From Shimazuella alba (GTDB lineage Bacteria; Bacillota; Bacilli; Thermoactinomycetales; Thermoactinomycetaceae), in the NCBI RefSeq assembly GCF_009831235.1, contig NZ_WUUL01000005.1:62001-126000 (forward strand): a stretch of 64,000 nt of DNA, written 5' to 3'. The notes under the pieces are model-generated. The model had not been told where the DNA came from. It did not search any database and worked only from the letters and a program-made list of their open reading frames with translations. Of this stretch, positions 35,231 to 43,948 are shown one piece after another (position 1 is the stretch's first letter; each line of letters begins with the position of its first letter). The translations under genes were made by a program, and so were the position numbers.

Positions 35231-36216
35231 ATGACAGCTATCTATTTTAATGAATTTGGTTCTCCAGAAAATGATTTTAGTGCTTTACAAGCTTCCCGTT
35301 CCAGAGATTAACGATGATGAGGTTTTGGTGAAGATGATTGCAGCTTCTATCAACCCTGGCGACTTTCTGTTCATTCAAAATTTATATCCGGAGCCTAAGA
35401 AGCTTGTCTTCCCTAAACAAATTGCTGGAAATTATGGTGCTGGCATTATTATAAAAGTGAAAAAAATATTTCATATAAACCCGGAACTTTTGTTACACTC
35501 GGTTATTTTAATACGTGGTCCGAATATGCCGCCGTACCAGCTGAATGGCTCATAGCCTTACCACCAGACTATCCCATCGAAAAGGCTGCATAGTTTTTTA
35601 ACATCATTACGGCATGGGATTTACTTGAAACATCTAAAGTTAAGTCAGGTCAATGGCTTGCCCTTACAGCAGGGAACTCCAATGTGGCAACAATGGTTTC
35701 CCAATTAGCCAGACAAAAAGATATAAATGTCATCTCCATTGTTAGGCAAACATATAACCATTTGAATCTACAAGCTTTATTAGGGTCTTCTTATGTAATT
35801 AATCTATCAAAGCGTCCTGTTAGTATCCGAGATCCATGGAGATAACACAAAACAAAGGATTAAGTGGTGTTACCGATGCCGTTGGCGGTCCACTCACAGG
35901 TGATTTGATTCAATCCCTATCATTCGACGGACAAGCCGTTATTTATGGGAATTACAGCACCGAAAAATTTGAACTTCATAACTATGATATTTTGATGAAA
36001 AACATCGGAATCAAGGCCTATCTCTACCGGTACTTCTTAACTCCACCTCAACAAAAAGATGAGAAAACGCTTCAAGAAATAATAGATGCAACAGAAAATA
36101 ACGATTTTCAAGTTTCTATTGGTGGGATGCATCCTTTGGAAGACTATAAAGCAGCTATCCATGAAAGTCTCTATCGACCTGAACAAGGAAAAAGATATTT
36201 TATATTTCCTAAATAA
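35231..36216 (+). pseudogene. Broken medium-chain quinone oxidoreductase / alcohol dehydrogenase-like gene
   Basis: Starts well (MTAIYFNEFGSPEN, GGTGGTAC-type leader) but changes frame near 35270, again near 35460-35600 and again near 35835. Pieces in order: PVPEINDDEVLVKMIAASINPGDF, then ITAWDLLETSKVKSGQWLALTAG (one stop before it), then GVTDAVGGPLTGDLIQSL and the normal C-terminal end to 36216. All MDR blocks are recognisable. At least three lesions are present, so it is not expressed as one protein. Confidence 0.85.
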
Positions 36217-36236
36217 ATTTACCAAAATTTTACATT

Positions 36237-36284
36237 AAAAAACTCTCTTTTCTAGCTTCATCAGAAAAAAGAGTTTTTTTCCAT
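36237..36284. terminator. Bidirectional terminator
   Basis: AAAAAACTCT pairs with AGAGTTTTTT with an inner CTTTTCT/AGAAAA region. It lies between the broken oxidoreductase and the lactonase-like gene. Confidence 0.75.
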
Positions 36285-36304
36285 GTTTTCTATTGATATT
36301 GCAT

Positions 36305-37102
36305 TTAAAACATAGTTGGTCGAACACTTGGATCATGATTAGCAATTGCTGCCACACAATCTTCACGCTCTGAGAACTCTTTTACCCATTGCAAAGATTG
36401 ATATGCAAGCTCATCATCCACCGTATTACCTGGTAAGATTTGCTCTTTCCATGATTTTTCTGCATATCCAACATCAGATACGAGTAAAACCCAGCCAGCT
36501 TCCACTCGAACTAAAACGGACATATGGCCAGCTGTATGACCAGGAGTAAATACAAGATAGACAAGTCCATCCCCAAATAAATCTTTTCCTAGTTGATGGG
36601 GACCAAAAGGAATCTTTTCTAATTTTACTAGTTCGAAGTCAATATCTTCGTACCATTTTTCTTTGGACTCATCTCGATGGTTTTTCCATTCTTGTTCACT
36701 TACTAAAATACGTTTTGCACCACTCAACAACTTTAAACCACTGATGTGATCGACATCTAAATGCGTGATAACCACGGTATGAATATCTTCAGGAGAAAGA
36801 TTTCTTGCAGCGAGCTGTTCTTTTACGGAATGTCCTTCTGGCAGCTTATACTCGATAAATTGATAAATATCTTCTCCAAGATGTTCTTTGGGATTGGTAC
36901 GTATATCTTCATGCCACCCTGTATCCACTACAATGTTTCCTTGAGGATGTTCGATAAGATAGCTGGATACAGGAACTTTTTCCTGAAACTCTTTTCCTCT
37001 TTGGTCAAATGACGGAATGACCTCCAGTTCCTTAAAAGCAAGAGACCGATCATATGTGAGTTCTCCAGCATGCAATACATGAACTTTTGCATAGTTGCTC
37101 AT
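36305..37102 (-). CDS. Metallo-β-lactamase-fold hydrolase, N-acyl homoserine lactonase family
   Basis: A 265-aa MBL enzyme. Zinc ligands are visible: THLDVDHISG (the HxHxDH region in the HLDVDH form), FTPGHTAGH with a later His, and LLVSDVGY with the bridging Asp. The order and length fit lactonases of the AhlD/AttM branch, but substrate specificity cannot be read, and Gram-positive hosts often use such enzymes on other lactones. The ATG has AAGGGG upstream. Monocistronic. Confidence 0.82.
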   Translation of the reverse strand: MSNYAKVHVLHAGELTYDRSLAFKELEVIPSFDQRGKEFQEKVPVSSYLIEHPQGNIVVDTGWHEDIRTNPKEHLGEDIYQFIEYKLPEGHSVKEQLAARNLSPEDIHTVVITHLDVDHISGLKLLSGAKRILVSEQEWKNHRDESKEKWYEDIDFELVKLEKIPFGPHQLGKDLFGDGLVYLVFTPGHTAGHMSVLVRVEAGWVLLVSDVGYAEKSWKEQILPGNTVDDELAYQSLQWVKEFSEREDCVAAIANHDPSVRPTMF

Positions 37103-37157
37103 TTTTATATCCCCTTTTTACCTCAAATTTCATTGTTTTTGATTAGTTACTTGCAGT

Positions 37158-37231
37158 ATGAATCGATTAGAAAAGAAAGAAAAGAAGGCACTTTCAAGTT
37201 CCCAGGAACAAAAAAGTGCCTACTTTTTATT
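37158..37231 (+). promoter_or_regulatory. Probable leader peptide and transcription attenuator before the MFS gene
   Basis: A hairpin (AGGCACTTT 37186-37194 with AAAGTGCCT 37213-37221) followed by TTTTTATTTT lies 53-98 nt before the transporter ATG. An ATG at 37158 opens a Lys-rich frame (MNRLEKKEKKALSS) that runs through the hairpin. Terminator plus translated leader before an efflux gene is the usual plan of antibiotic-responsive attenuators. The effector is unknown. Confidence 0.55.
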
Positions 37232-37283
37232 TTCAAACGTATCTTTGATAATGGCAATAACGAATAAACAACGGAGTGATTTT

Positions 37284-38480
37284 ATGCATATCTACAAGGA
37301 AAGAAATACGTTTATTCAGAGCATAACAATCTTAGCTGTTAGTTCCATTCTAGTCGTTTCCTTAATGTATGTGGCAATACCTTTAATACCTGCCTTAGAA
37401 AATGAATTTCATGCCACAGTAAATCAGACGGTGTGGGTAAATAGTATCTATGGAATCTCCTATGCAATTGGGTGTTTGATATTTGGGATATTCTCTGATC
37501 GTTTTCACCGGAAATCCATTTTATTCCTCGGCCTTGCTGCTTTAACAATTACAACACTCGCAGTTAGCTTTAGCAGTTCATTGGAATGGCTAATCACGCT
37601 AAGAGTCATACAAGGAGTCATTGCTTCATCCGTTCCTGTTATTTCGATTGCGTATATCAATGATGTTGTTTCCCAGCGTTATCGTTCACTGGCTATATCC
37701 ATATTGAGCAGCAGTTTTTTGTTATCTGGCATTTTAGGTCAATTATACGGTCAAGCAATAGGAAACTGGCTTGGCTGGAGAGGAGTTTTTGTTATTTTAG
37801 CAATAGCTTATGGATTAATCCTATTTTCTTTTCCTCTTCTTCCAAAAGGAGCAATACCTACTAAAGAATATTCTTTTAATCAAATGATGAACCATATGAT
37901 ACGAGTCTTCAAAATTTCAGCGCTCGTTCTGTCTTTTTTTATCATGGCAATCATATTTTTAAGTTTTGTTACGTTTTATTCCGGTTTGGGCTTATTTATA
38001 AAACAAAAATTTGATATGGGAAATCAAGGGTTAATGTGGATAAGAGTAGCAGGCATACCGAGCATTTTACTTTCGCTCTTTGCTAGTTCCTTTATAAAAC
38101 ATTTTGGAGCCAGACAGGTATTAATAACAGGCTTACTCACTACAGGAATAGGGTTAACGATAGGGACAGCAGCAGAATCAATTCCAACTTTGGCTATTGC
38201 TAGTATCATTTTTGTAATGGGGATTGCTGTTGCTAATCCCAGTGTAATCGTAATAGTAAGTGAATTAGCAGGAAAAACACGGGGAAGTGCAGTAGCGATC
38301 AATGCTTTTTTCGCCTTTGCAGGTGCTAGTTCCGGCTCTTTAGTAGCAGTTTACATCAAATCTTTTTCATTTTTATGTCTTGCATTAGCTTTGATACTTC
38401 TACTAGCAGTCATTATCACATTGGTTTTTATTCGAATTAAAGACAGCCATTCAAAAGAAAAACTTAGCATTGGTCGCTAA
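37284..38480 (+). CDS. MFS drug-efflux transporter, 398 aa
   Basis: A 12-helix DHA1-type transporter. TM1 starts ILAVSSILVVSLMYVAIPLI, the loop 2-3 motif is FGIFSDRFHRKSIL (motif A, GxxxDRxGRK-like) and TM5 contains GILGQLYGQAIGNWLGWRGVF (motif C-like). The start is ATG 37284 (MHIYKERN) with GGAGTGA ahead; the longer frame upstream is the leader. Exports an unknown small molecule. Convergent with the HxlR gene, 4 nt away. Confidence 0.88.
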   Translation: MHIYKERNTFIQSITILAVSSILVVSLMYVAIPLIPALENEFHATVNQTVWVNSIYGISYAIGCLIFGIFSDRFHRKSILFLGLAALTITTLAVSFSSSLEWLITLRVIQGVIASSVPVISIAYINDVVSQRYRSLAISILSSSFLLSGILGQLYGQAIGNWLGWRGVFVILAIAYGLILFSFPLLPKGAIPTKEYSFNQMMNHMIRVFKISALVLSFFIMAIIFLSFVTFYSGLGLFIKQKFDMGNQGLMWIRVAGIPSILLSLFASSFIKHFGARQVLITGLLTTGIGLTIGTAAESIPTLAIASIIFVMGIAVANPSVIVIVSELAGKTRGSAVAINAFFAFAGASSGSLVAVYIKSFSFLCLALALILLLAVIITLVFIRIKDSHSKEKLSIGR

Positions 38481-38484
38481 GTGA

Positions 38485-38844
38485 TCAAAGGTTTGATATT
38501 TTGTTTTCTTTTTCCATGTTCTGCATTTCTATCATGTTTTCACCCCAATTACAGAGTGCCTGCAAAACGGGTTGAAGAGTAAGACCCAATTCGGTTAATT
38601 CGTATATGACTTTTAACTGTTTTCCTTCAAAAACCGTTCTTGAAATAAGACCATCAGCTTCTAATTCACGCAGAGACTGAGTAAGCATCTTCCGGGTAAT
38701 AACAGGCATCAATTTCATTAATTCTCCTGATCTTTTTGGACCATGGGTAAGGTGACACAGGGTAATAGTTTTCCATTTCCCACCAATGATATCCAAGGTC
38801 AGTTCTGCAGGAATATTATAATTTTTGTTCGTGAAATTTTCCAC
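38485..38844 (-). CDS. HxlR-family regulator
   Basis: A 119-aa winged-helix regulator: LTLDIIGGKWKTITLCHL, then ITRKMLTQSLRELEADGLISR, then a wing with VIYELTELG. The GTG at 38844 has AGGTGAT 8 nt upstream; the frame also allows a GTG at 38856. Two Cys (CHLTHG, CNWGE) could sense electrophiles. Unusually it is convergent, not divergent, with its nearest neighbour, the MFS gene; its target is open. Confidence 0.87.
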   Translation of the reverse strand: MENFTNKNYNIPAELTLDIIGGKWKTITLCHLTHGPKRSGELMKLMPVITRKMLTQSLRELEADGLISRTVFEGKQLKVIYELTELGLTLQPVLQALCNWGENMIEMQNMEKENKISNL

Positions 38845-38994
38845 TTTATGGATCACCTACTTATTTTCAAGATTTATTTCACAAACAAAGTAAACTCTAC
38901 TCCTTATTGATTATATGAAAAAAAAACGAGATTTCAAAGTATGATGGTATGGAAATTTACTACCCCCATTGTCATGTCCCTAACAATGGAGAAT

Positions 38995-39110
38995 TTCATA
39001 AGCTACTATAACTTTTTTGAATTACCGCAAGTGGTTTACAGTCTGCAACCATAGCAAGACCAGCACCTTAAGGAATGTCCTGCTGATAATGCTCTTGTAG
39101 TGACCAAAAG
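38995..39110 (-). pseudogene. Relic of a second rtcB 3' end
   Basis: Nucleotides 38995-39074 match the 3' end of rtcB at 40043-40122 almost base for base (both share ATTACCGCAAGTGGTTT and TCTGCAACCA). 39076-39108 matches rtcB 40425-40455 (AATGTCC-GCTG--AATGCTCTTGT). About 300 nt in between are deleted. A decayed duplicate with no remaining reading frame. Confidence 0.8.
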
Positions 39111-39136
39111 AAGGTACACTTGTCAGCCATTCCATA

Positions 39137-39177
39137 CAAAAAAGCAACCTTTGCAGTTATAGGTTGCTTTTTTTCTA
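39137..39177. terminator. Bidirectional terminator
   Basis: AAAAAAGCAACCT and AGGTTGCTTTTTT form a 13-bp stem directly after the stop of the gene at 39180 (minus strand). Confidence 0.92.
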
Positions 39178-39179
39178 CT

Positions 39180-39644
39180 TTAATATTCTCCTTTAATTAC
39201 AAAAAACGAACCCCGAATGGTACCAGCTAGTTTAGACTTCTGCCTAGCAAACTTAAACTTCCCTTCTAACTCCGCTGGTACTTCCATCCCCTCCGAAAGC
39301 TTAAATCCAACGGCCCTCTTCTTAGGGTTATCAATTGGATACATAACGTTAACCGCAAGCCCATCCTCATAAAAGACGTAGGCAAATTTGATATTTTCTA
39401 CTTGAAAACACGATGTTTCTAAAGGCTTGGCTGTAAACTCAATATCACGCTCTTCTTTCAATATTCGATTCACATAAACTAGGGTCTCCTGGCTTTCACT
39501 AGCAGATGCAACTGTAAATTCATGCTTGTATTTGTTCATAAAATATCGGGCTTCATTAGCACGTAAACCAGCAAGTGCTTCTACTACAGGAGAAGACTCT
39601 AAACCAACTACAGACACATTTTTAAAATCAACCATATAGGACAT
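39180..39644 (-). CDS. Conserved hypothetical protein, 154 aa
   Basis: ATG 39644 with AAGGAGAG 6 nt before it (the frame extends to 39686). The product is soluble and beta-rich with helical breaks: VDFKNVSVVGLESSP, then EARYFMNKYKHEF, then FAYVFYEDGLAVNVMYPID, ending in GSFFVIKGEY. No catalytic motif, membrane segment or metal site is evident and I do not know the family. Monocistronic, with its own terminator. Confidence 0.7.
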   Translation of the reverse strand: MSYMVDFKNVSVVGLESSPVVEALAGLRANEARYFMNKYKHEFTVASASESQETLVYVNRILKEERDIEFTAKPLETSCFQVENIKFAYVFYEDGLAVNVMYPIDNPKKRAVGFKLSEGMEVPAELEGKFKFARQKSKLAGTIRGSFFVIKGEY

Positions 39645-39827
39645 TTCGATCTCTCCTTGTATCTCTTTATTTCTAAGTGCAGGCACATTTCTCGCTCTTT
39701 AAGCAAAAACTAGCCGTTTGTACTATGTGACTATTAAAGTACCATACCTTTAAATTCTGCCAAATGTCTAACTTCTCATTAAAATTATCCGTCTTTTTTC
39801 ATTCACTATCTACTTAACGTCTTATAG

Positions 39828-39873
39828 GACACCAAAAGGTGACTCTTATGATTATAGGTCACCTTTTGGTGTC
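39828..39873. repeat. Perfect 16-bp inverted repeat
   Basis: GACACCAAAAGGTGAC (39828-39843) and GTCACCTTTTGGTGTC (39858-39873) are exact complements, each arm preceded by TATAGG. No T-tract. It lies 184 nt upstream of the 154-aa gene and 180 nt downstream of rtcB. Each arm is itself near-palindromic (CACC-AAAA-GGTG). Confidence 0.93.
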
Positions 39874-40005
39874 TTGTCAATGGTATTTTTTTATTGTTTT
39901 TAACATCAAATAACTACCAAAAAGATTCACCTTTCATAAGCATATTTATGAATTTCACAGAAACTCTAGAGCAGGTGAATCTCTAGACTATTTGTATCAA
40001 AAAAC

Positions 40006-40048
40006 TTCCCTCATTGCCAGAAATCCAACAACAAAGGGAAGTTTCATA
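40006..40048 (-). terminator. Terminator of rtcB
   Basis: AAACTTCCCT and AGGGAAGTTT pair on the minus strand, followed by TTTTG, 6 nt after the rtcB stop. Confidence 0.85.
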
Positions 40049-40053
40049 AGCTA

Positions 40054-42543
40054 TTATACTCCTTTGATTACCGCAAGTGGTTTGCATTCTGCAACCACAG
40101 AGGCAAGTCCAGCACCTTCAATCGAATCAATGATTTGATCCACATCTTTGTAAGCTTGTGGACATTCATCAAGGATGCTTTGCAGGGTACGTTGATTAAC
40201 TAATACCTCTTCGTCTGTACCTACTTTCATGGATTCTGCAAATTCATCGATAGTAATCAATTCTTTGGTAGCACGTCTGGAACGAACACGACCAGCTCCG
40301 TGGCAGATCGAGTAGAAGTTTTTCTCTCCGCCTTTGGCTCCAACCATGATATAGGAAGATGTTCCCATTGAGCCGGGGATCAATGCAGGATGTCCCGTTT
40401 CTTTGTATGCTTCTGTATTTAAAAAATGTCCCGCTGGCAATGCTCTTGTGGTTCCTTTACGGTGTACCATCATCGGCTGATTGCGATGGAATTCTTTTAA
40501 TGCATAGTTGTGCATCAAATCGTATAACACAGGTGCTTCAAAATCAGAACCAAATACTTCTTTAAACCCTTCTCGCACTCCATATGCCAACATATGACGG
40601 TTCACCACTGCAAAGTTTAATGCTGATTGCATGAGGTTAATGTATTGTTGCCCTTGATCAGAATCGATCGGAGCAAAGACGAGGTTGGGGTCTGGAGTTC
40701 CTACTCCCCATTTGTTCATTGCTGCTTTAAAATCTTTGGTATACTTGGGTCCCATCATTCCACCCCAAGCACGGGAGCCAGAATGGATCATGATGACAAC
40801 TTGTCCATCTTCCAAGCCCCATTTTTCAGCGATTTCTTGGTTTTCCTCTCGGATGTGGATAGCTTGTATTTCGATAAAATGATTCACTTGTTACTATTAC
40901 GAATTCTCCATAACCTTAGAGAAACACTTTGTTTTGTTCTATTGAGGTATTTCGATGAAGCCTCAATACTATTGGAGATAATATACTTGTCTTCATGTGT
41001 CCATCTTTTACGATTTCTTATCTTCTTCATCGTTTTTGGTCTTTTCCAGTTGAGTATTTCTTTAGCTTTTTCTATTTTTCTTGGAATTGCCAAGCAATCT
41101 TCATAATATAAAACTCTTGCAATAGATTGAGCATCCTCTTTAAATACTGCTATATTATGGACTCTATCGCGTTTATTTGGTGAACTTTTTTTTAATTTTC
41201 CAGTAGTCTTATAAATGAGTTGAGGTATGCATGAGCAATATGTTCGCAAGAAGTAACAACGGAAATATAAGGAAATCCATTTGAAGTTAGTCCTAAAGAG
41301 CCGTCACCATCAATGTACCCTCTAAAATAATCTACTTCTGAGTAGGAAGATCTAGGAGGATAGATTAAAGATGATTTCTTTCCATAGAACATACCTAATT
41401 TAATCAACTGTTCACGAAATTTATGATCATATACTCGTAAAACTGAAGACTTATATCCTTTTTTATAATTTGTATCACGGACACGAGTATAAATTGTAGA
41501 AGTACATGGAATTATCTTGTGGAATTGTTCCAAAATTTCTTTATCATTTGAGTTTACTTCGATAGTAAGTCTTCCTTTTTTTCCTCTGCTCTCACTTGAC
41601 ATAGAACCATCTGCTTGAATAAAACCAAAAAAATATGCAAAAGAAGGACATTTTAAATCAATATTCACAATCATTTCCCCTTGAGTTTGTTGAAATGATT
41701 ATATTAATTTTTCTGAAGGAATCAAGTATTTCGTAATGGGTTGATCATTTCTGTCAACCTCTATAGGTTCTTCTTCCCTATAGGTCGGAGCACACCTTCA
41801 TCCCTAACATAAGTTAGTAGGATGCCCAAGTCCCTCTGCTCTCTACGGGGCGTTTTATCGCTTCCCACGGAATTCCCATCTCAGGGTTTCCCGTTTTGGA
41901 CGAGTTTTTGACTAATACATTACTGTACTAGGGAGGCAATCATTGTACCTCCACCAAGCGTTCCCACTTGCTGCCAAGCACGGCTCCACATTTTATCTGG
42001 AATATGTTCCAAGAAGGTCGTATCAAATTCAAACTTCGCATGTTCGACATGAGTCAATGATTTGCGTTGTTTCGGAGTATAGCGATCTGGGATATACTCA
42101 GGTGGTAAGCCATGCAAACCTTCCGATACGATCTTTTCTACTCGAATATTTTTATAATGAGATGCCGCCCGTTCATTAGCTGGCACAAATTTTTCAATTG
42201 ATTTTATCAGCTCTCGCCTTAGTTTTTTATCCTGAATATCTTCTTTTTTCAGCGGGGTCAAATGAACACGCATTCCACAGCCGATATCCGAGCCCACAAT
42301 CGATGGGGATACAAATCCATCTCGCATATTCCACACAGCTGTTGTTCCGATACATGTTCCGATCCCGACATGTGCATCAGGGGTGTAACTCATGTGTACA
42401 TTCCGCGGTATTTGCAAGTTATTATCCGCCATATGATACACTTTGTCTTCGAGTGATGCGAAAACTTCATCATTGGCAAAGATATGAAGCTTTCCATGAG
42501 ACAATTCTACTTCTCTGTGATTTTTGCCATGATTTTTTAACAT
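40054..42543 (-). CDS. rtcB: RNA-splicing ligase RtcB, gene split by a group I intron
   Basis: GTP- and Mn-dependent RNA ligase that joins 2',3'-cyclic phosphate or 3'-phosphate ends to 5'-OH ends. Exon 1 (42543-41947, 199 codons) begins MLKNHGKNHREVEL and holds YTPDAHVGIGTCIG and SDIGCGMRV (metal-binding Asp and Cys). It stops at TLGGG. Exon 2 (40884-40054, 276 codons plus stop) begins NHFIEIQAIHI and holds VIMIHSGSRAWGG and SICHGAGRVRSR (His nucleophile). Joined, TLGGG-NHFIE recreates the family's best-conserved motif, total 475 aa, normal length. Exons are exactly in frame. AAGGAGATT precedes the ATG. If splicing fails, translation stops 8 codons into the intron. Confidence 0.93.
40884..41674 (-). 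pseudogene. LAGLIDADG homing endonuclease in the intron, frameshifted
   Basis: ATG 41674 with AAGGGG upstream. The first half (41674-41192) holds both LAGLIDADG helices: FFGFIQADGS and YFRGYIDGDGS, each with its acidic catalytic residue. Near 41220 the frame shifts: the sequence after HAYLNSFI continues in the other frame as YKTTGKLKKSSPNKRD... to the end at 40884. Without the shift the protein would be about 262 aa. Its stop TGA uses the last two intron bases and the first base of exon 2. A single-base change (or a sequencing slip at the A-run) explains it; activity is doubtful. Confidence 0.85.
40885..41946 (-). ncRNA. Group I self-splicing intron in rtcB
   Basis: Intron of 1,062 nt. Exon 1 ends GGAGGT; the intron's GCCTCC, 10 nt inside, pairs with it (P1) and leaves the canonical U-G wobble at the splice site. 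The last intron base is G and the next exon base is A. Core pairings are visible between 41930 and 41740 on the minus strand: P3 GTCC/GGAC, P4 ACGGG/CCCGT, P7 GAGCA/TGCTC, the P8 hairpin CATCC-..CTAAC/GTTAG..-GGATG and a P9-like hairpin ACCTATAGG/CCTATAG-AGGT. The endonuclease gene comes after the whole core and runs to the 3' splice site. The subgroup is undecided. Confidence 0.9.
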
Positions 42544-42635
42544 TTTTACATAATCTCCTTTATAGGAAAAGAACCAACATTTGATATTTTACTATTAATT
42601 TGATTATAAAGCCATATTTTTTAGCGTTTTTGCTA

Positions 42636-42678
42636 ATAAAAAAGCTAATTCTTTAAAGAAAAAGAATCAGCTTTTTAA
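42636..42678. terminator. Bidirectional terminator upstream of rtcB
   Basis: AAAAAGCTAATTCTTTAAA pairs with TTTCTTTTTCTTAGTCGAAAA-type sequence (AAAGAATCAGCTTTTT). It ends the 57-aa gene, which reads toward rtcB. Confidence 0.8.
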
Positions 42679-42806
42679 ATATACATATTTATAATAATAG
42701 ATAGTCTATACATGTAAATTTATTGATGTCCAATCATGTGTGCCTAGAGCCATGGCAGAATATCCGCATGACCCTAGACAGTAAAAAGAAAATATGGCTC
42801 GCTAGA

Positions 42807-42980
42807 TTATTTCCTCAGATTATGTGCCTTTCCGATCACATACCCAGCAGCAGTAGCGCATGCGCAACCAACTAGACTTCCATCGGTCACGCACGCAATA
42901 CCGACACAAACAGCAATCGGCTTTGCTGTACCCTCTACTGCTTTTCGGAGAACCTTCTTTGCCTTTTCCTTTTTACTCAT
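42807..42980 (-). CDS. Small Cys/Ala/Gly-rich protein, 57 aa (bacteriocin-like?)
   Basis: The ATG has TTGGAG 9 nt upstream. A basic start (MSKKEKAKKVLRKAVEG) leads into a small-residue hydrophobic core with four Cys in PIAVCVGIACVTDG and LVGCACATAAGYVIG, then a basic end KAHNLRK. Its size, its charged ends and its Cys/Gly/Ala core recall small bacteriocins or RiPP precursors, but no processing genes or leader cut site (GG) are nearby, so function stays open. Codon use is intermediate. It ends in a terminator before rtcB. Confidence 0.6.
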   Translation of the reverse strand: MSKKEKAKKVLRKAVEGTAKPIAVCVGIACVTDGSLVGCACATAAGYVIGKAHNLRK

Positions 42981-43057
42981 CGGCTAAGACTCCAATCTTA
43001 GATCCCACCGCTTATTTCTTATTATAAATACAAAAACCGCAGCCAACAAATATAAAA

Positions 43058-43091
43058 AAGAGACCCCTTAAAAAAAAGGAATCTCTTTTGT
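43058..43091. terminator. Bidirectional terminator after the aldo/keto reductase gene
   Basis: AAAAGAGACCCCTT and AAGGAATCTCTTTT (one mismatched pair) flank an A-rich loop. Confidence 0.85.
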
Positions 43092-43934
43092 TTAAAAATC
43101 AAAGTTATCTGGATCTGGACCTACACGCAAATCTTGGTTTAACTCACCAATCCGTTTCATTTCCTCATCTGTTAACTCAAAATCAAACACAGAAGCATTT
43201 TCGATAATACGCTGTTTTTTCGTCGACTTAGGAATAGTCACAACCCCATTTTGCAAATCCCATCGGATAATCACTTGGGCAGTTGATTTGTTGTATTTCT
43301 TCCCGATTTCCTTTAACACTTCATTGTCTAGCAATTGTCCTTGCATCAATGGGGACCACGCTTCTACTTGAATTTCTTGTTCTTGACAGTACCTGCGAAG
43401 CTCTACTTGTGTCAGACGGGGATGAAATTCTACTTGATTGATCACCGGCTTCACCTCTGCATTTTCCATCAAGTTTTCGAGATGATGAATTTGAAAATTA
43501 CTCACACCAATTGCTCGGATTTTTCGTTGATGATACAACGTCTCCATTGCTTTCCAAGCTGATTGGTACTTGCCTTCCACAGGCCAATGGATTAGGTAAA
43601 GATCAAGATATTCCAAATCTAATTTCTGTAAACTTGTCTCAAAAGCGGCTAAGGTTTCATCGTAACCAAGATCAGCATTCCACACTTTCGAAGTAACGAA
43701 CAAATCTTCACGGTTAATACCAGCTGCTTTTAGTCCTTCTTTTATGCCTTGACCTACACCTTCCTCATTCGCATAGACAGCAGCAGTATCTATGCTTCGA
43801 TAACCATGTTCAATTGCAGTTTTTACTGCATTAACCAGCTCAGGGCCTTCCTCTACTTGAAATACACCAAGTCCCAGCCATGGCATCTTTACACCATTGT
43901 TTAATGTAGTTGTAGATTGTAGTTGATTAACCAT
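43092..43934 (-). CDS. Aldo/keto reductase
   Basis: A 280-aa NADPH enzyme with a TIM barrel. AKR signature blocks: the DTAAVYANEEGVG region with Asp and Tyr, VTSKVWNADLGYD with the catalytic Lys, YLIHWPVEGKY with the His, and the C-terminal cofactor site VTIPKSTKKQRI. Probably reduces aldehydes such as methylglyoxal (YvgN/YtbE-like). The start is ATG 43934 with AAGGAGT ahead; the open frame extends 32 codons back into the MFS gene. It follows the MFS gene by 14 nt, same strand: an operon. Confidence 0.92.
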   Translation of the reverse strand: MVNQLQSTTTLNNGVKMPWLGLGVFQVEEGPELVNAVKTAIEHGYRSIDTAAVYANEEGVGQGIKEGLKAAGINREDLFVTSKVWNADLGYDETLAAFETSLQKLDLEYLDLYLIHWPVEGKYQSAWKAMETLYHQRKIRAIGVSNFQIHHLENLMENAEVKPVINQVEFHPRLTQVELRRYCQEQEIQVEAWSPLMQGQLLDNEVLKEIGKKYNKSTAQVIIRWDLQNGVVTIPKSTKKQRIIENASVFDFELTDEEMKRIGELNQDLRVGPDPDNFDF

Positions 43935-43948
43935 TTTTATTACTCCTT

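Noticed and set aside
40054-42543. Intein instead of intron in rtcB
   Set aside because: Exon 1 runs into a stop 8 codons past the junction, the insert does not begin with Cys/Ser in frame, and P1 and core pairings of a group I intron are present.
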